Shown here: piece after piece, positions 1 to 11,099 of the stretch
Position numbering within the stretch: position 1 is the first letter of the stretch
Layout of the letters: every line of letters starts with the position of its first letter
Source of the DNA: Diprion similis
Lineage: Eukaryota; Arthropoda; Insecta; Hymenoptera; Diprionidae
Assembly: GCF_021155765.1 (NCBI RefSeq)
Contig: NC_060112.1
Span: 4,216,001-4,280,000, forward strand
Length of the DNA: 64,000 nucleotides
Direction: 5' to 3'
Position numbers and translations under genes: made by a program
Notes under the pieces: model-generated
What the model was told of the DNA's origin: nothing
The model's input: the letters and a program-made list of their open reading frames with translations, nothing else
Database searches by the model: none

Positions 1-235
1 TCCCGAAATAAAAATTAATAACACAAATTAAAATACAGATGAAAGAATGCAAATAAGAGTCAAACATGCAATTCATCCTTGAACTCGCGTTCATCAATTA
101 CTAACTCGCATCGTCCGTCTTCAAAATTTATCAAATCTTGAAATTCTAAGAAATCGATTTTACAGCGGCTGAAATCTTAGCAAGAATCCATCTCCCTGTT
201 AAAACGCCTCCCTCCAAGAAGAGGTTACCACCAGG
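1..235 (+). promoter_or_regulatory. ClpX upstream / 5' UTR region
   Basis: This stretch precedes the ClpX start codon at 236 and holds no supported gene. It is AT-rich up to about 180 and then becomes pyrimidine/purine mixed just before the ATG, which fits a short 5' UTR. No TATA box or other core promoter element could be assigned with confidence. The transcription start may lie outside the window. Confidence 0.4.
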
Positions 236-3200
236 ATGAGCTGCGTTCGATGTTGTTTGGTCAGTGCTGGTCGCTTAGCTTCTTCCAACCACATGACCAA
301 TCATCGTAAGTTATCGCTTCCTAAATCTAATTATCCTAAAACATCTATTGTACTGTTTCCTTTGATATCCTTTTGGTAATGACACATCATTGCTTGCCGT
401 TTGACATTTGTCAATCTGGTAAGCAAGAGCAGTGACTAACATCCAATAAAGTGTTCACCATGTCTCAAAGTTCCTGAGTACCATAAATACATCGTTGATT
501 CTTAGTTGATACTTTCCACAGTACACAAAATTGTTAGAGTCGTCACTATCAGGTCGATAGTCACGACTAGTCCTCTTGCCAAATCACCAAGTGATAGTCC
601 ACCGCCGCCGAGTAAAGATACTGAAAGTAGCAATCCTCCCTCGGGAACATCGGCAAACAACGGGACTAGCGGAACTGGCGGAGGAAAAAAGAATACTCTC
701 ACCTGCCCAAAGTGCGGAGATCCTTGTACTCATGTTGAAACATTTGTCTGTAAGTACGGACATTTATTTGTGTATTACCTGCTTATTCAAGGCTTGGCAG
801 AGCAGCTGCACAGCGTAATATTTTTAAAAGGAATGACGTGTTATGAGTAATGAGGTAATTGCTCCTTTCAGCATCAACGAGGTTTGTAAAATGTGAAAAG
901 TGTCATCATTTCTTTGTTGTTCTGTCTGAAATTGACTCCAAAAGAACTCTGAAAGAGGCATTGAGGCCTGAAGAGCCAAAGCAAGGATTTTATAGGAAAC
1001 CACCACCACCACCCAAGAAGGTTTGCATTTGTTTGATATCTTTGGATGTTTTATTTAATTCGATTATCAACCAGTGTTTATATGCAGCTATTTATAAATC
1101 TCGTTTGTTTCGGAATGTTTATGTTGTTATTGAGATGTCATTATAGTAGCTCTACGTACAGTCTAGGAATAACTTATTGAATCTTAGCCAAGTGGCAAGC
1201 TACCTTGATGTATAAACTTATAATAATGCTTTATAGGGATGACGACACAAAATTTGCTAGTTGGTCGAGTAGATTTAAATCTTAATTATACTCTTTATCA
1301 AACATTCATGAACTGTTATAGGCGTTTTATTTATTCTAGATATTCGAGTACTTGAACAAGCATGTCATTGGTCAAGAATATGCAAAAAAGGTTCTCAGTG
1401 TTGCTGTGTACAACCACTATAAACGGATACATAACAATCTGCCGATGCAGAATGCAACCCCAGTCAGTACTACCCAGGCAGCGACGCAAGAATCCAATCA
1501 CCCGTTTACACATAGAGGTCTCAAACCACGTAATTATTAATTGCAAAGTAACCCTTTAAGTAGGTGTATCTTAGTGTTAGTTTTGTGTTTTTTCCTTTCC
1601 GAAAATAGTAAAAACTTTCCAATAAATCGTCTGTGCATACGTCAAGATTCACGTTTCAATCTAACAGTGGTATTCTTTCATCTAATTTGAGGTGGAATTT
1701 TGATTCCAAGTTGAATGCCTTAGGCATTATGGAATGAAATCGCTTCTTTGAGCAAATAAGAATATTCAAATACACTGAGGTGTAAGTTATAAGTCAACGT
1801 GAAGTCCCCGGGTTCATATTATTAAAAGATGATGGTTCAGCATTGATCAAGTAATTTTTCTAAGGTTCATTTAATTTTTTCACAAAATGGTCAATCAAGT
1901 CACCTCGATACTTGCTATTCTAAAATTGCTGAGCATTTGCAACAGAGTGCATATTGTGAAACCACCAAACAGCTCTTCTCACTGATCTGAGAGAAATGTT
2001 CTGCCACTGGCGCTGACTGCATAAGAGAAATGAACATGAACTTTATGAAGTTGCATATTTTTGTTTTGCAGACCTTCTTCATATATCGAGTATAGGAAAC
2101 TCACTTGGGGTAGGATTCCAGCACGTTGCTCCAGGTGCCGATCAGCAAAAATCATCCGGCAGCCAGTCGAATACTGGGTCGGACATCCTAGACAGCAAAC
2201 AGCATCAATTGAAATTGGAGAAAAGTAATATACTCCTGCTGGGACCAACTGGTTCAGGAAAGACCCTGTTAGCCCAGACAATTGCTCAATGCCTTGACGT
2301 TCCCTTCGCCATCTGTGACTGCACCACGCTAACCCAAGCCGGTTACGTTGGAGAAGACATAGAAAGCGTTATTGCAAAGCTTCTTCAGGATGCAAACTAT
2401 GTTGTCGATCGAGCACAAATGGGCATTGTTTTCCTCGACGAAGTCGACAAGATCGGAGCTGTTCCTGGTATTCATCAACTCAGAGATGTCGGAGGGGAAG
2501 GTGTGCAGCAGGGCATGCTGAAGATGTTGGAGGGAACGATTGTCAATGTTCCGGAGAAAAACAGCTCTAGAAAACTGAGAGGAGATACTCTTCAGGTGGA
2601 TACGACAAATATATTATTTGTCGCATCGGGGGCGTACAACGGACTTGACAGGCTCGTATCGCGTCGGAAAAACGAAAAATACTTGGGCTTTGGTGCTACA
2701 CCGTCGTCCGAAAGTCCAGGACGCAGAGCAGCGAGTCTTGCCGACGTTGCAAATATGTCTCCTTCGACCGAAGATGACAATAAAGAGAAAGACGTTCTGC
2801 TCAGACAAGTTGAAGCTAGAGATCTTATCGACTTTGGTATGATACCAGAGTTTGTTGGACGCTTTCCAGTTCTTGTTCCTTTCCATACCCTCAACAGAGA
2901 TATGCTTGTAAGAATCCTCACCGAACCAAAGAACGCGATGGTACCTCAGTACCAAATGCTTTTCTCTATGGACAAGGTAAACGCATAAATATACTTGACA
3001 ATAACTTTGCTAATATTATTACCTATTTAATATTAAGTCAATCGATATAACATTGCATAATGAATAGATCATTACCGCAACGAGAAGAAATTAGTACGTT
3101 AAATGGACTTAATCACGTATTACGGTATGTAATGTTGTAATTTATCAGGTGGATCTCACTTTTTCGCCTGATGCACTGGCTTCTATCGCGGACCTTGCTA

Positions 3201-3403
3201 TGGAAAGGAAAACGGGGGCTCGAGGTTTGAGGGCGATAATGGAATCCTTGTTGTTGGAACCAATGTTTGAAGTTCCGGGAAGCGACGTACTGTCTGTCCA
3301 CGTTACGGATGCCTGTGTTCGCGGTGATGATAAACCGCAATACATGCGTCGTGGTGAAACTAATGAAGATGAACTACCACAAGCACAGCACGTTCAGAAT
3401 TAA
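236..3403 (+). CDS. ClpX: Mitochondrial ClpX, AAA+ unfoldase of the ClpXP protease
   Basis: ClpX unfolds matrix proteins with ATP and feeds them to the ClpP peptidase. Exons read from GT-AG sites: 236-305, 522-749, 872-1020, 1340-1517, 2072-2976 and 3149-3403, 594 aa in all with consistent phases. The N-terminus (about residues 1-45) is basic and Ser/Thr-rich and looks like a mitochondrial presequence. A C4 zinc-binding domain uses Cys85, Cys88, Cys107 and Cys110. The AAA+ module shows Walker A GPTGSGKT (266-273), pore loop GYVG (299-302), Walker B VFLDEVDK (about 328-335), the LGFG stretch near 413-416 where ClpX carries its ClpP-contact loop, and the sensor-2 GAR motif at Arg535. It is a little shorter than the human protein, mainly in the linker after the zinc finger. 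It converges on SLC25A46. The start is the first ATG of the frame that splices into the zinc-finger exon. Family assignment is very secure; the exact N-terminus is less so. Confidence 0.95.
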
Positions 3404-3759
3404 CCCAAGAGTAAAACACAGTTTACCTAGGATTCTCACGTACGAGTTTCTGTAATACGGATACAAACACGATCAGAAAATATTGCACGTGAATTTTTCA
3501 TTAGTGCGTACGTATGTTTTATCCATGTAAGGATACTGGTGCGGGAATCTAAATATAAACCGTGAATAATTTATAATTTTTGTTTATATTAAATTCGTTT
3601 AGATTGAGAATCGCGGCGGGTAGATTGATGAATTGTCAAAAGTACAATACTTTTTTCTTTTGTTTCGAGAAAGGTATCAGAATTTTAATCTAATAGGTAA
3701 ACAAATTAAAAAATTTTAGTTAATTAAATTTATGCAGGAATGCGTATGACATTAACGGA

Positions 3760-3765
3760 AATAAA
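3760..3765 (+). promoter_or_regulatory. Candidate ClpX polyadenylation signal
   Basis: This is the first clear AATAAA after the ClpX stop codon, about 360 bases downstream on the same strand. A T-rich stretch follows at about 3,785-3,797. The assignment rests on position only. Confidence 0.4.
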
Positions 3766-3835
3766 GCGATACTATTGTTAAACGTATTTTTTTTTCATCT
3801 ACACAGTCAATATCATCTACATAGTATATAATATA

Positions 3836-4186
3836 CAGGGTGTCCCAGGACTATCGCCCCGTAGACTACCAATGTATTCCTCGTACAAATCTACGAGTGA
3901 AACCTTTTTAAAACTCATACGAAATTCTTCAGTCTCGAATTACAGTCGTTTCAAATTGGCCAATCTAGTAGCATCTGACGGCTCAAAACATAACGAGAAC
4001 AGGGCTAGCCGATCGTCATGCACTCGACAGCTGCCCTAAGCCATCAGATGCAATCTGATTCGGCAATTTCGAACGGTTGTAATTCGCAAACGACAAATTT
4101 CCTATCGAGAGTGAAAAATGTTTCAAGCGCAGATTTTTCAAGAAAGATATTAGTAGCTTATGGGACGACAGTCCTGGGCCACCTCG
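3836..4186. mobile_element. Fold-back MITE (351 bp) flanked by TA
   Basis: The two ends are inverted copies: the left end starts CAGGGTGTCCCAGGACTATC, and the right end read on the minus strand starts CGAGGTGGCCCAGGACTGTC. By eye 22 of the outer 27 positions match, counting the TA. Both ends are bordered by TA (3834-3835 and 4187-4188), as expected for a Tc1/mariner-type insertion. The similarity carries inward: for example AGCATCTGACGGCT near 3,970 is matched by an inverted TGCATCTGATGGCT near 4,045. The whole element is therefore a degraded long hairpin. It has no transposase and must be non-autonomous. The family is inferred only from the TA flanks. Confidence 0.75.
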
Positions 4187-4188
4187 TA

Positions 4189-6295
4189 TTATAACTGTCG
4201 ACCACCGTGAGCACATTCAAAATTCGCTATGATGTAAGCGTACGCACTGTATTCTCGTGACGGAGGTTCTCGGAGATGGAGGACGGTAGAAATAATTAAA
4301 AGCTTTGAAACTTAGTACGAGTACAAACTCCGTTTATTTACGAAGTAAAGTTCTCATTTCGGTTTTTACGTGTTTTTTTTTTTTTTGACAACCAAATACT
4401 GCGTATCAGGTGCGATTGATTTTCATACTACATATTCGCCTATGTGATCAAATCAAAAAAGAACTAATACCAGAATTGTAATGCACGTATAAAGTTCAGT
4501 GTTTTTAACAGATTATTAAAATATAAGTTACTTATGGTAAAAAAAAGAATTTTCTCTACACAGTTACAAAACTGTGGATCGCAAACATCTGTGTACCTTT
4601 ACGGATAGAAATTCAATTTCAATCTACGAGTTCAACTACTGTCATAATGACCGTTCATAGAGATGTGATGATAAAGATTTTTTGTAATATATTGTACATA
4701 GTGATAGCTTATCCTTAGTTCAAACGAAAAAGAGAGAGGAACGGAAAAAAAGAAAGAAAAGAGTAGTGATAAAAACTCTGTGTACAGTTTAGTGGCATTC
4801 AAATTTATTGGCTACACATTGACTCAAATTAATCAAACGGTTCTTCTTTATATACAGAGGGTCACGCATTGTTCGTGTAAATAAATGAAATATATTCGTC
4901 TAGGATACATTGAGAAGCTGCACCACATGTCCCTCATTGAAAGCCATAGGATTCAGGGATTCAGAATCAATGACTATTGAGGTAATACTTAAAAATTGAA
5001 GTTGGGGTAAAAGCTCATCAAAGAACAAAACCTTGTTCTACGTTGAAGCTGTTGGCAAAGAAGAATCGCGTGGCTTAATCTAAATATTCAACCCTCGCAA
5101 TTTATTTCGCTTATGATGATAAATGATAAATGTTACATAAGAATTTATGTAGATTTCGAATTCTCTTAGTCGAACAAGTAACATGGTCAGGACCATATGG
5201 CACTCAGAATGAACATGTTGGAAGAGATAGCATATTACATTAAAGCCAATTTATATTGTACAAGGGTATATTTATAATAAACCAAGAATTAAATAAGTAT
5301 TTATCATCAACGTTTTATTTTATGTGATAGATTTTTAATTATGCTATAATTATTCCGCATATGCACTTTCTACTTTGTAATCACGACGACTAAATGTTGC
5401 TCTACGCGTAATCACGACCTAGCTACGATAAAATTCTATACACGTTATTTCGAAATATTTACAAAACCGTTGTAAAATATTCAAGTCCCTACAACCAGCA
5501 ATCTATCGATTTATGGACGATTTAATTATTAACAGAATATTTCCGCGGTTTCAATATATTACTAGCCTAAACACTTTCCTATTTCAAAGAATCTACATAA
5601 TCTATTAACCTTGGCCAAGAGTATTTTAATAGATATGTAAGAGACAAAGTTGCCAGAATAATTTACTTGTGTGTCCACTACAAACTTTAAAATACAGCCT
5701 ACGATTTACTGAATAGACACGATTTGAGTCACTTCGATGTCTGGAGTTGTAGTTCTAGCGCAAGCGTTCAACTAATTTTTACAGAAAACTGCGATAGAAT
5801 GATTTCTTCCCGGCTGGTTATCCAGTGATAAAAAAAATGAACCTCTGATTAAATTTCAAAATAAATCACGTTTCATACATTCGATGAAAAATTCATAGTT
5901 ATTTATCAAATCGATCATTGTATACAATTATATGTCGTAGGGTTTTTAATAAATAGGATTTTTGAATAATTGATAACCACGCGCCACACTCACATGTCAA
6001 TGTATATCTACATGCACATAATATGTTTACGTCATTATCACTTGACTCGAAGGAACTAACTTATTTGTTAGTACGTGGTATACGGTATACTCGTTGGTAA
6101 TCGTTGATAATTAATTCAACCGACAACTTATGAACGATTACAAACGTAATATGATCCTTGCTAACAATTTTAGTCGTTGCAAAGTAAAATAAAATAAATA
6201 AATAACAACGGGAGAAAAATTCTTACTAGTAAAATGTTTCATACAAAGTTATATTACTATAAACTTGTTCAAAATCTCAAAGAAAAATATCCGGC
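4189..6295. other. Intergenic, no gene seen
   Basis: AT-rich sequence between the convergent ClpX and SLC25A46 genes. It probably contains the SLC25A46 3' UTR next to 6,295; a plus-strand TTTAAT at 5945-5950 reads ATTAAA on the minus strand and could be its polyadenylation signal. There is a T10-11 run near 4,380 and a purine-rich stretch near 4,725-4,765. No coding frame with family similarity was found. Confidence 0.6.
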
Positions 6296-7881
6296 TCACA
6301 TATCGTTGTAGTAATTGAGTGGTGGTGGTTTTATGGGTTTTACTTTTGGCCTCATTACCCCAGTCAATTCGGTGAGTATCCATTTAGTTGCTCGTATAAC
6401 TAATACATGAGCTGCGAATTGCAGGATCAGTGCACCGAACCCTTTGTACAATCCGAAAGGACCCTCTGTAGATATAATCGTTCGATAACAGTCAATGGCT
6501 CCACTATATCCTGTCAGCAACGGTGTAACGCTTCGTCCCGTATCAAGGTTATCTATTATAGTTCTTGTGCCCTGCAAGTGTAATCGGTGAATCACCGTCT
6601 CCAGAGGGTAAAAAATTATGTCAGCTGCACACATAGATACGAGTATAGAGTGAAGTTCTATGTCTTGAACCACTGATTCAGAGACCAAATCTCTGCTGTA
6701 AGCACCCTGAAAATGAATTTTGAATATTTTTAATTTATTAGAATTTTCGTTGAACCTGTTTTAGTAAAAGAAATGTACAAAATGCAAACCCTCAGTTGTT
6801 GACTATGCTTGTGTCTAACGTGCATTATTCGGCTGGTGACTCCTCTCACAATTAGAGTGAAAAGGTACTTCGTCACTCCATAGGCAATCGTTGGTGGTAA
6901 AAGAGCATAAATTGGAATCAATCTTCCTTTATTTCCTACTTCAAGTAGCCTGATAGCTCCGTCTCTGAATACATCCAAGATTCCTGGACGTTCGGAAGCA
7001 ATTTCTGATTGAACTGTTTCTACTAATGACGCAGAGTAGAACGGTGTTACTATCCCAATCGACACACTACAAGAGTCATCAATCAATGAAACGAAGAAGA
7101 TACAATGACACTGGTGACTTTCATCACAGAATCACACAACAAAAACAATATCTAATTATGTAATTACCACTTGAGGAGTAAATGCTGTCCAAAAGACCTC
7201 AAAGAACTATTGCAAGTAATCTCCCTGTAATATGAAAAGTATAACGCTACAATTTAGAAAGATTCAACATCAAATAAAGGAACTTGTTTACAGTAAACTC
7301 ACTTGGGCCAGGGTGTGATTTTAGACACGAGGTCTTCGACAGCGAGAGTCAAACCCCTAACAAGAAGTGCGGAGCCAATTCCTTTCCAGAGAGTGTTCAA
7401 GCCCTGGGTTTGATGGAGCCGTATGATGACAGGCACCAAAGTTATCGGAACTAAATGGTACTTGATAGCGCTAGGGTTCACTTGGCACTGTCTTCGAAGT
7501 ACAATGAAGGGGTGTATCAGTAGATTCTCTGTAATCAGGCTTGCAAGACCGCAGCCCAATCCGACGTATCTTTTTACGGTCAGATCTGAAATGACATTTA
7601 TGTGAACGAAACGATTTTTACACTCGACTCAAAGACTGAAGAGTGCAAGCGAGCGATATCGTGCGACATTACCACTCGCGAAAAAAGTGCGATGTGAGCG
7701 AAAGAGGTGTCTCACCGTCTTCTGGGGGCGGACTGTCTTCTGCGAGGGGGTGAACCACGGGGACGTCTAGGGGACGTATAACCTCCCGCCCGTGATATTT
7801 GCTCGGGAACGCAGCACCGACCTCCCACGGCTCGATCTGACGAGTTCCGTAATGTCTTTCGTACCCCTCGAGTCCCGCCAT
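6296..7881 (-). CDS. SLC25A46: Solute carrier family 25 member 46-like, mitochondrial outer membrane
   Basis: SLC25A46 is a divergent member of the mitochondrial carrier family that sits in the outer membrane and acts in mitochondrial dynamics and lipid handling rather than as a classical inner-membrane carrier. Minus-strand exons in order: 7716-7881, 7303-7585, 7168-7224, 6790-7066 and 6296-6706, giving 397 aa with matching phases. After a hydrophilic, Pro-rich N-terminal tail (1-55) come the carrier repeats. The first helix region has GLASLITENLLIHPFIVLRR (69-87), where the acidic residue of the carrier signature is missing. A later repeat keeps the signature as YPLETVIHR (294-302). The stretch FYSASLVETVQSE is typical of this subfamily. 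The start is the ATG at 7881; an in-frame GTG just upstream is not a eukaryotic start. The gene is head-to-head with mRpL39. The 57-base third exon is short but keeps the frame on both sides. Confidence 0.93.
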
Positions 7882-8763
7882 TCTGTCCACCAGCTATCAC
7901 CCTCAGCCACCGAAATCGACAGCTATCTCCGAAATACGATACAACCCTTCTTCTGCCCCGGTGACGAGCATTCGAAGTTTTACCTTTCTGTCTCACACTA
8001 CATACATACAAATGGTGAGCTCATCTCTCGCTTTCTCTTGCGCTTGTGTTGCGTTTGCCAATCGTAGAACCTCTCTCGATCAGCTGTAATCGTCAGTTTT
8101 GCCACCTGCTTAAATTAACATCACGAAAGAAGAACTACCCCCCTTATCGAGGGTGTATTCCTCGCGACATTACCAATTGTTGGTAACTGCAGATATTACA
8201 GTTTTTGACAAGAGAATTAAAAATGAAGTTGAATTTTTTTTTAATGCAGTACAGTTTGTCTCTTTGATTTAAGCGGTTGGCGAGAGTTCAAACTAATGTA
8301 GAATGGTCTGTTAAACATTGTTGGAGCATTGTATTTCGTGATATGAAGCTTTACATTTTAGGTGGCACTTGGCAGCACTGCTTCAGGCTCGACAAATCAT
8401 GCGCGTGAGAGCGTAAAGTTGTGTCAGTGCGCTCTATCCGTGATTGTTGACTGAAGAATGCCGTGATGCAAGTTGCATGTGCGCACGAAGAATAGTGATA
8501 CGAATTATTGAAACGAATTAACAAACGAAAAGCTTGCAGTGAAGAGAAAGAACTGTGGTATTGAAAAAAAACAAGTGTCTGAGAGCCAAGCATCAGACAG
8601 CGTCGTTCGTCCAGAGGATTCCAGACCGTGTCGTTAATGTGCGGTTTCATTGATAAAAAACGGTAGCTTTATAATCGAAGCACCGGTGGCCAGCGGTAAA
8701 AGCTGATAGCAATTGTCTGGCTCGTGCTAACCTCAAAATCGAAAATCTACTACAAGCCACAAG
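7882..8763. promoter_or_regulatory. Shared upstream region of SLC25A46 and mRpL39
   Basis: These 882 bases separate the start codons of two divergently transcribed genes for mitochondrial proteins, so they must hold both promoters and both 5' UTRs. The part near SLC25A46 is richer in G+C than the surrounding intergenic DNA. No TATA box stands out. A non-coding 5' exon and intron for either gene cannot be excluded, since GT and AG sites are present on both strands. Confidence 0.55.
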
Positions 8764-9750
8764 ATGATAAATTGGACCAGTTTACGACTGCAGGTACCGA
8801 TAATGAGACGGTGCCTGAGCACGCTGACCAAATCGGAGGCGAAGAAAAAGCGAAACGAGTTATTCGACAGCGAGGCGAAGCGTCAGAGGGCCGCGGTGGG
8901 TCGCGTCGAGAAAATAGAGGTTAAGTACTCTGGACCGTCAGACGACATCACGCTCATAATGAACAAGGATTTATCCACACCCTTCGATTGCGCTAGGCAC
9001 ATTTCGGAGGGCATGACGAAGGTCGCCGCCCTCGCCGAAGTCAACGGGACCCCCTGGGACATGCACAGGCCAATCAACTCCGAGTGCGAGTTGAAGTTCA
9101 TTACGATGTCGTCACCGGAAACGCATGTTGTGAACAAAGCCTTCTGGCGGTCCTGTTCACTGATGATGGGTGCCGTAGCTGAAACTGCATTCAAGGACAG
9201 TATCAGCGTCCACCTTCATAGTTTCCCGATACCAAACATCAGGTCGGGTAGTTTTGTGCACGACATTTCCCTCGGCTTCGAAGACTGGAAGCCAACAGTC
9301 GCAGAGCTGCAGTCCTTGTCCGCTCTGTATATAAAACTTAGTCAGAAGAAATTACCATTTGAGCGTCTGGTCGTCGGGGAAAGTATAGCGCTCGAAATGT
9401 TCCAGGATAATCCCTACAAGAGTGAACAGATACCAAATATTGCAAGGCACAGTGAGGACAGCATCACTCTCTATCGCATTGGCGATCACATTGACATTAG
9501 CAAAGGACCTATGATCGGCAACACTGGGATCGTGGGTAGGTGCACCGTCGCTTCTGTCCACAAAATGTCCACCGACGAGTACGGAACCTTGTACAGATTC
9601 CAGGGAATCGCACTTCCCGCTGGAATTCTTCTGAATCATTTTGCATATGGAATTTTGGAGGAACGTGCCAGAAAGTTGAACAATTCCGTTTGGGTTCCTA
9701 CCAAAATTATCGAAGATTCGGAGGAACAAATTGCTGCTGCTGTTAATTAG
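8764..9750 (+). CDS. mRpL39: Mitochondrial large ribosomal subunit protein mL39
   Basis: This 328 aa protein is a component of the large subunit of the mitochondrial ribosome and is related to the N-terminal part of threonyl-tRNA synthetases. Recognisable family stretches include RNELFDSEAKRQ near residues 30-41, KIEVKYSGPSDD, MNKDLSTPFDCARHISEG, GTPWDMHRPI, NKAFWRSCSLMMG, LPFERLVVGESIALEMF and LYRIGDHIDISKGPMI. The basic N-terminus (SLRLQVPIMRRCLST) looks like a mitochondrial targeting sequence. Length matches the animal family. The ATG at 8764 has A at -3; a second in-frame ATG at 8803 would remove 13 residues. The whole reading frame is one exon, which could reflect intron loss or retroposition; there is no frame damage. 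It is head-to-head with SLC25A46, and an AATAAA lies 33 bases after the stop. Confidence 0.95.
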   Translation: MINWTSLRLQVPIMRRCLSTLTKSEAKKKRNELFDSEAKRQRAAVGRVEKIEVKYSGPSDDITLIMNKDLSTPFDCARHISEGMTKVAALAEVNGTPWDMHRPINSECELKFITMSSPETHVVNKAFWRSCSLMMGAVAETAFKDSISVHLHSFPIPNIRSGSFVHDISLGFEDWKPTVAELQSLSALYIKLSQKKLPFERLVVGESIALEMFQDNPYKSEQIPNIARHSEDSITLYRIGDHIDISKGPMIGNTGIVGRCTVASVHKMSTDEYGTLYRFQGIALPAGILLNHFAYGILEERARKLNNSVWVPTKIIEDSEEQIAAAVN

Positions 9751-9782
9751 TTCCATAGATGTCATGTAATTTAAAGAATGTA

Positions 9783-9788
9783 AATAAA
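9783..9788 (+). promoter_or_regulatory. mRpL39 polyadenylation signal
   Basis: AATAAA lies 33 bases after the mRpL39 stop codon on the same strand, giving a very short 3' UTR. A GT-rich stretch follows at about 9,810-9,825, as expected downstream of a cleavage site. Confidence 0.7.
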
Positions 9789-11099
9789 GAAAGAACCGAT
9801 TTCTCGAAATGTTGTTTCTGGTATGAAGGTTCCGCTATCAATTCTTTCAGAATCAAACTCATTGAATTTGCCCATTCTCCTACTTAAATTAGATTACCCA
9901 TTTACTCCAGTTTGTATATAACAATCATTCTATGTTTTATCATCAATACTAATATGCTTGTACCTCAACGATGTGGTTACAGAATGATAAATTTGCAACA
10001 AAACAGAAGATAAAAACGGAAAGGAAATTCTGAGATTTTCTAATATACAGAAGTAAAGAGAAACCAATTTCAGAGATGAATATAGAAAATTCTGGTTAAA
10101 GTTCAATAATGCATGAGTAATACGAAACAATATATGTGTGAGATGTATATAAGTGATCTGTTTTATGTAATCTATTTTCATGTCAAATGAATTGCTAGCA
10201 GCCTTAACGGAGTACATATATGTATAGAAATAATGAATCCAAAATGAAATTCATTAGCGTAACAAGGATCTCATGGTAGAATAGTTTAGCTATAGTTTCT
10301 TAAATTATGGATGACCAGTTGCAGGATCAAGAAACATTCTCTAGGGTCCATTCAGTTGAGGTATTGATTGAAAATCATTGAAAATCACTGGAATTCAAGC
10401 TACATTTCAACACTGAAAATTATGTGGAAATCAGTAAGATGTCAAAAAGCTTTGAACGTTTAGGAATCACTGGGAGATTAGTCGCGTTCAACCTATCTTT
10501 GATAATCGGAAATCACATGGGAATCGCTAGTGATTTCGCAGTGCGTGGCCCTTTTGAACATCATTGTAGAATCTGACCACAGAATTTTTTGTGCAACTTT
10601 ATAGTGCATCGAAAGTAGTTTTATATTTTCGCTTTAGTAAGATTTGAAGTTTGTACTTTTTCAGGATTTGAAATCTAGTCTTTCTGCAATATTATAGTAT
10701 AATACCAATGCCACTGCAAATGAATATTGGTCACTTCGAAGTAAGAGTTCGAAAGATGGTAAATCTCTTGCAATTAATGTTGTGTAGCTTTCTACCATCG
10801 GAACTTGTGCAACGCGACGTTTGTCATCGAAATCCTTTGTTTCGAAGTACCTCAGCCCTCAAGTAGAAGCGAGATTTACCTGGGATTCCGATCAATAAAC
10901 TTCGGTCGAAAAGGTAATTCTGTGGTGATACCGAGATTCCATGATAAGTATTTGAATAGATCGAAGATCGAAACTTTATGTACATGAAGCATGGTAAGTA
11001 GCATTGATTATTCCGTGTATCGGAAGTAGTTAGCTGGCAAAAATCGAACGAGCTAAGTATATCGTGCCACTTATAACTGATCATGCGAGACGCAACGCA
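9789..11099. other. Intergenic, no gene seen
   Basis: AT-rich sequence between mRpL39 and the satellite array. Around 10,365-10,390 the phrase TGAAAATCA is repeated twice in tandem. No coding frame with any family resemblance was found on either strand, and no larger inverted repeat was noticed. Confidence 0.55.

Noticed and set aside
7669-7890. SLC25A46 start at the upstream GTG (7890)
   Set aside because: GTG is not a usual start in animals; the ATG at 7881 in the same frame is sufficient.
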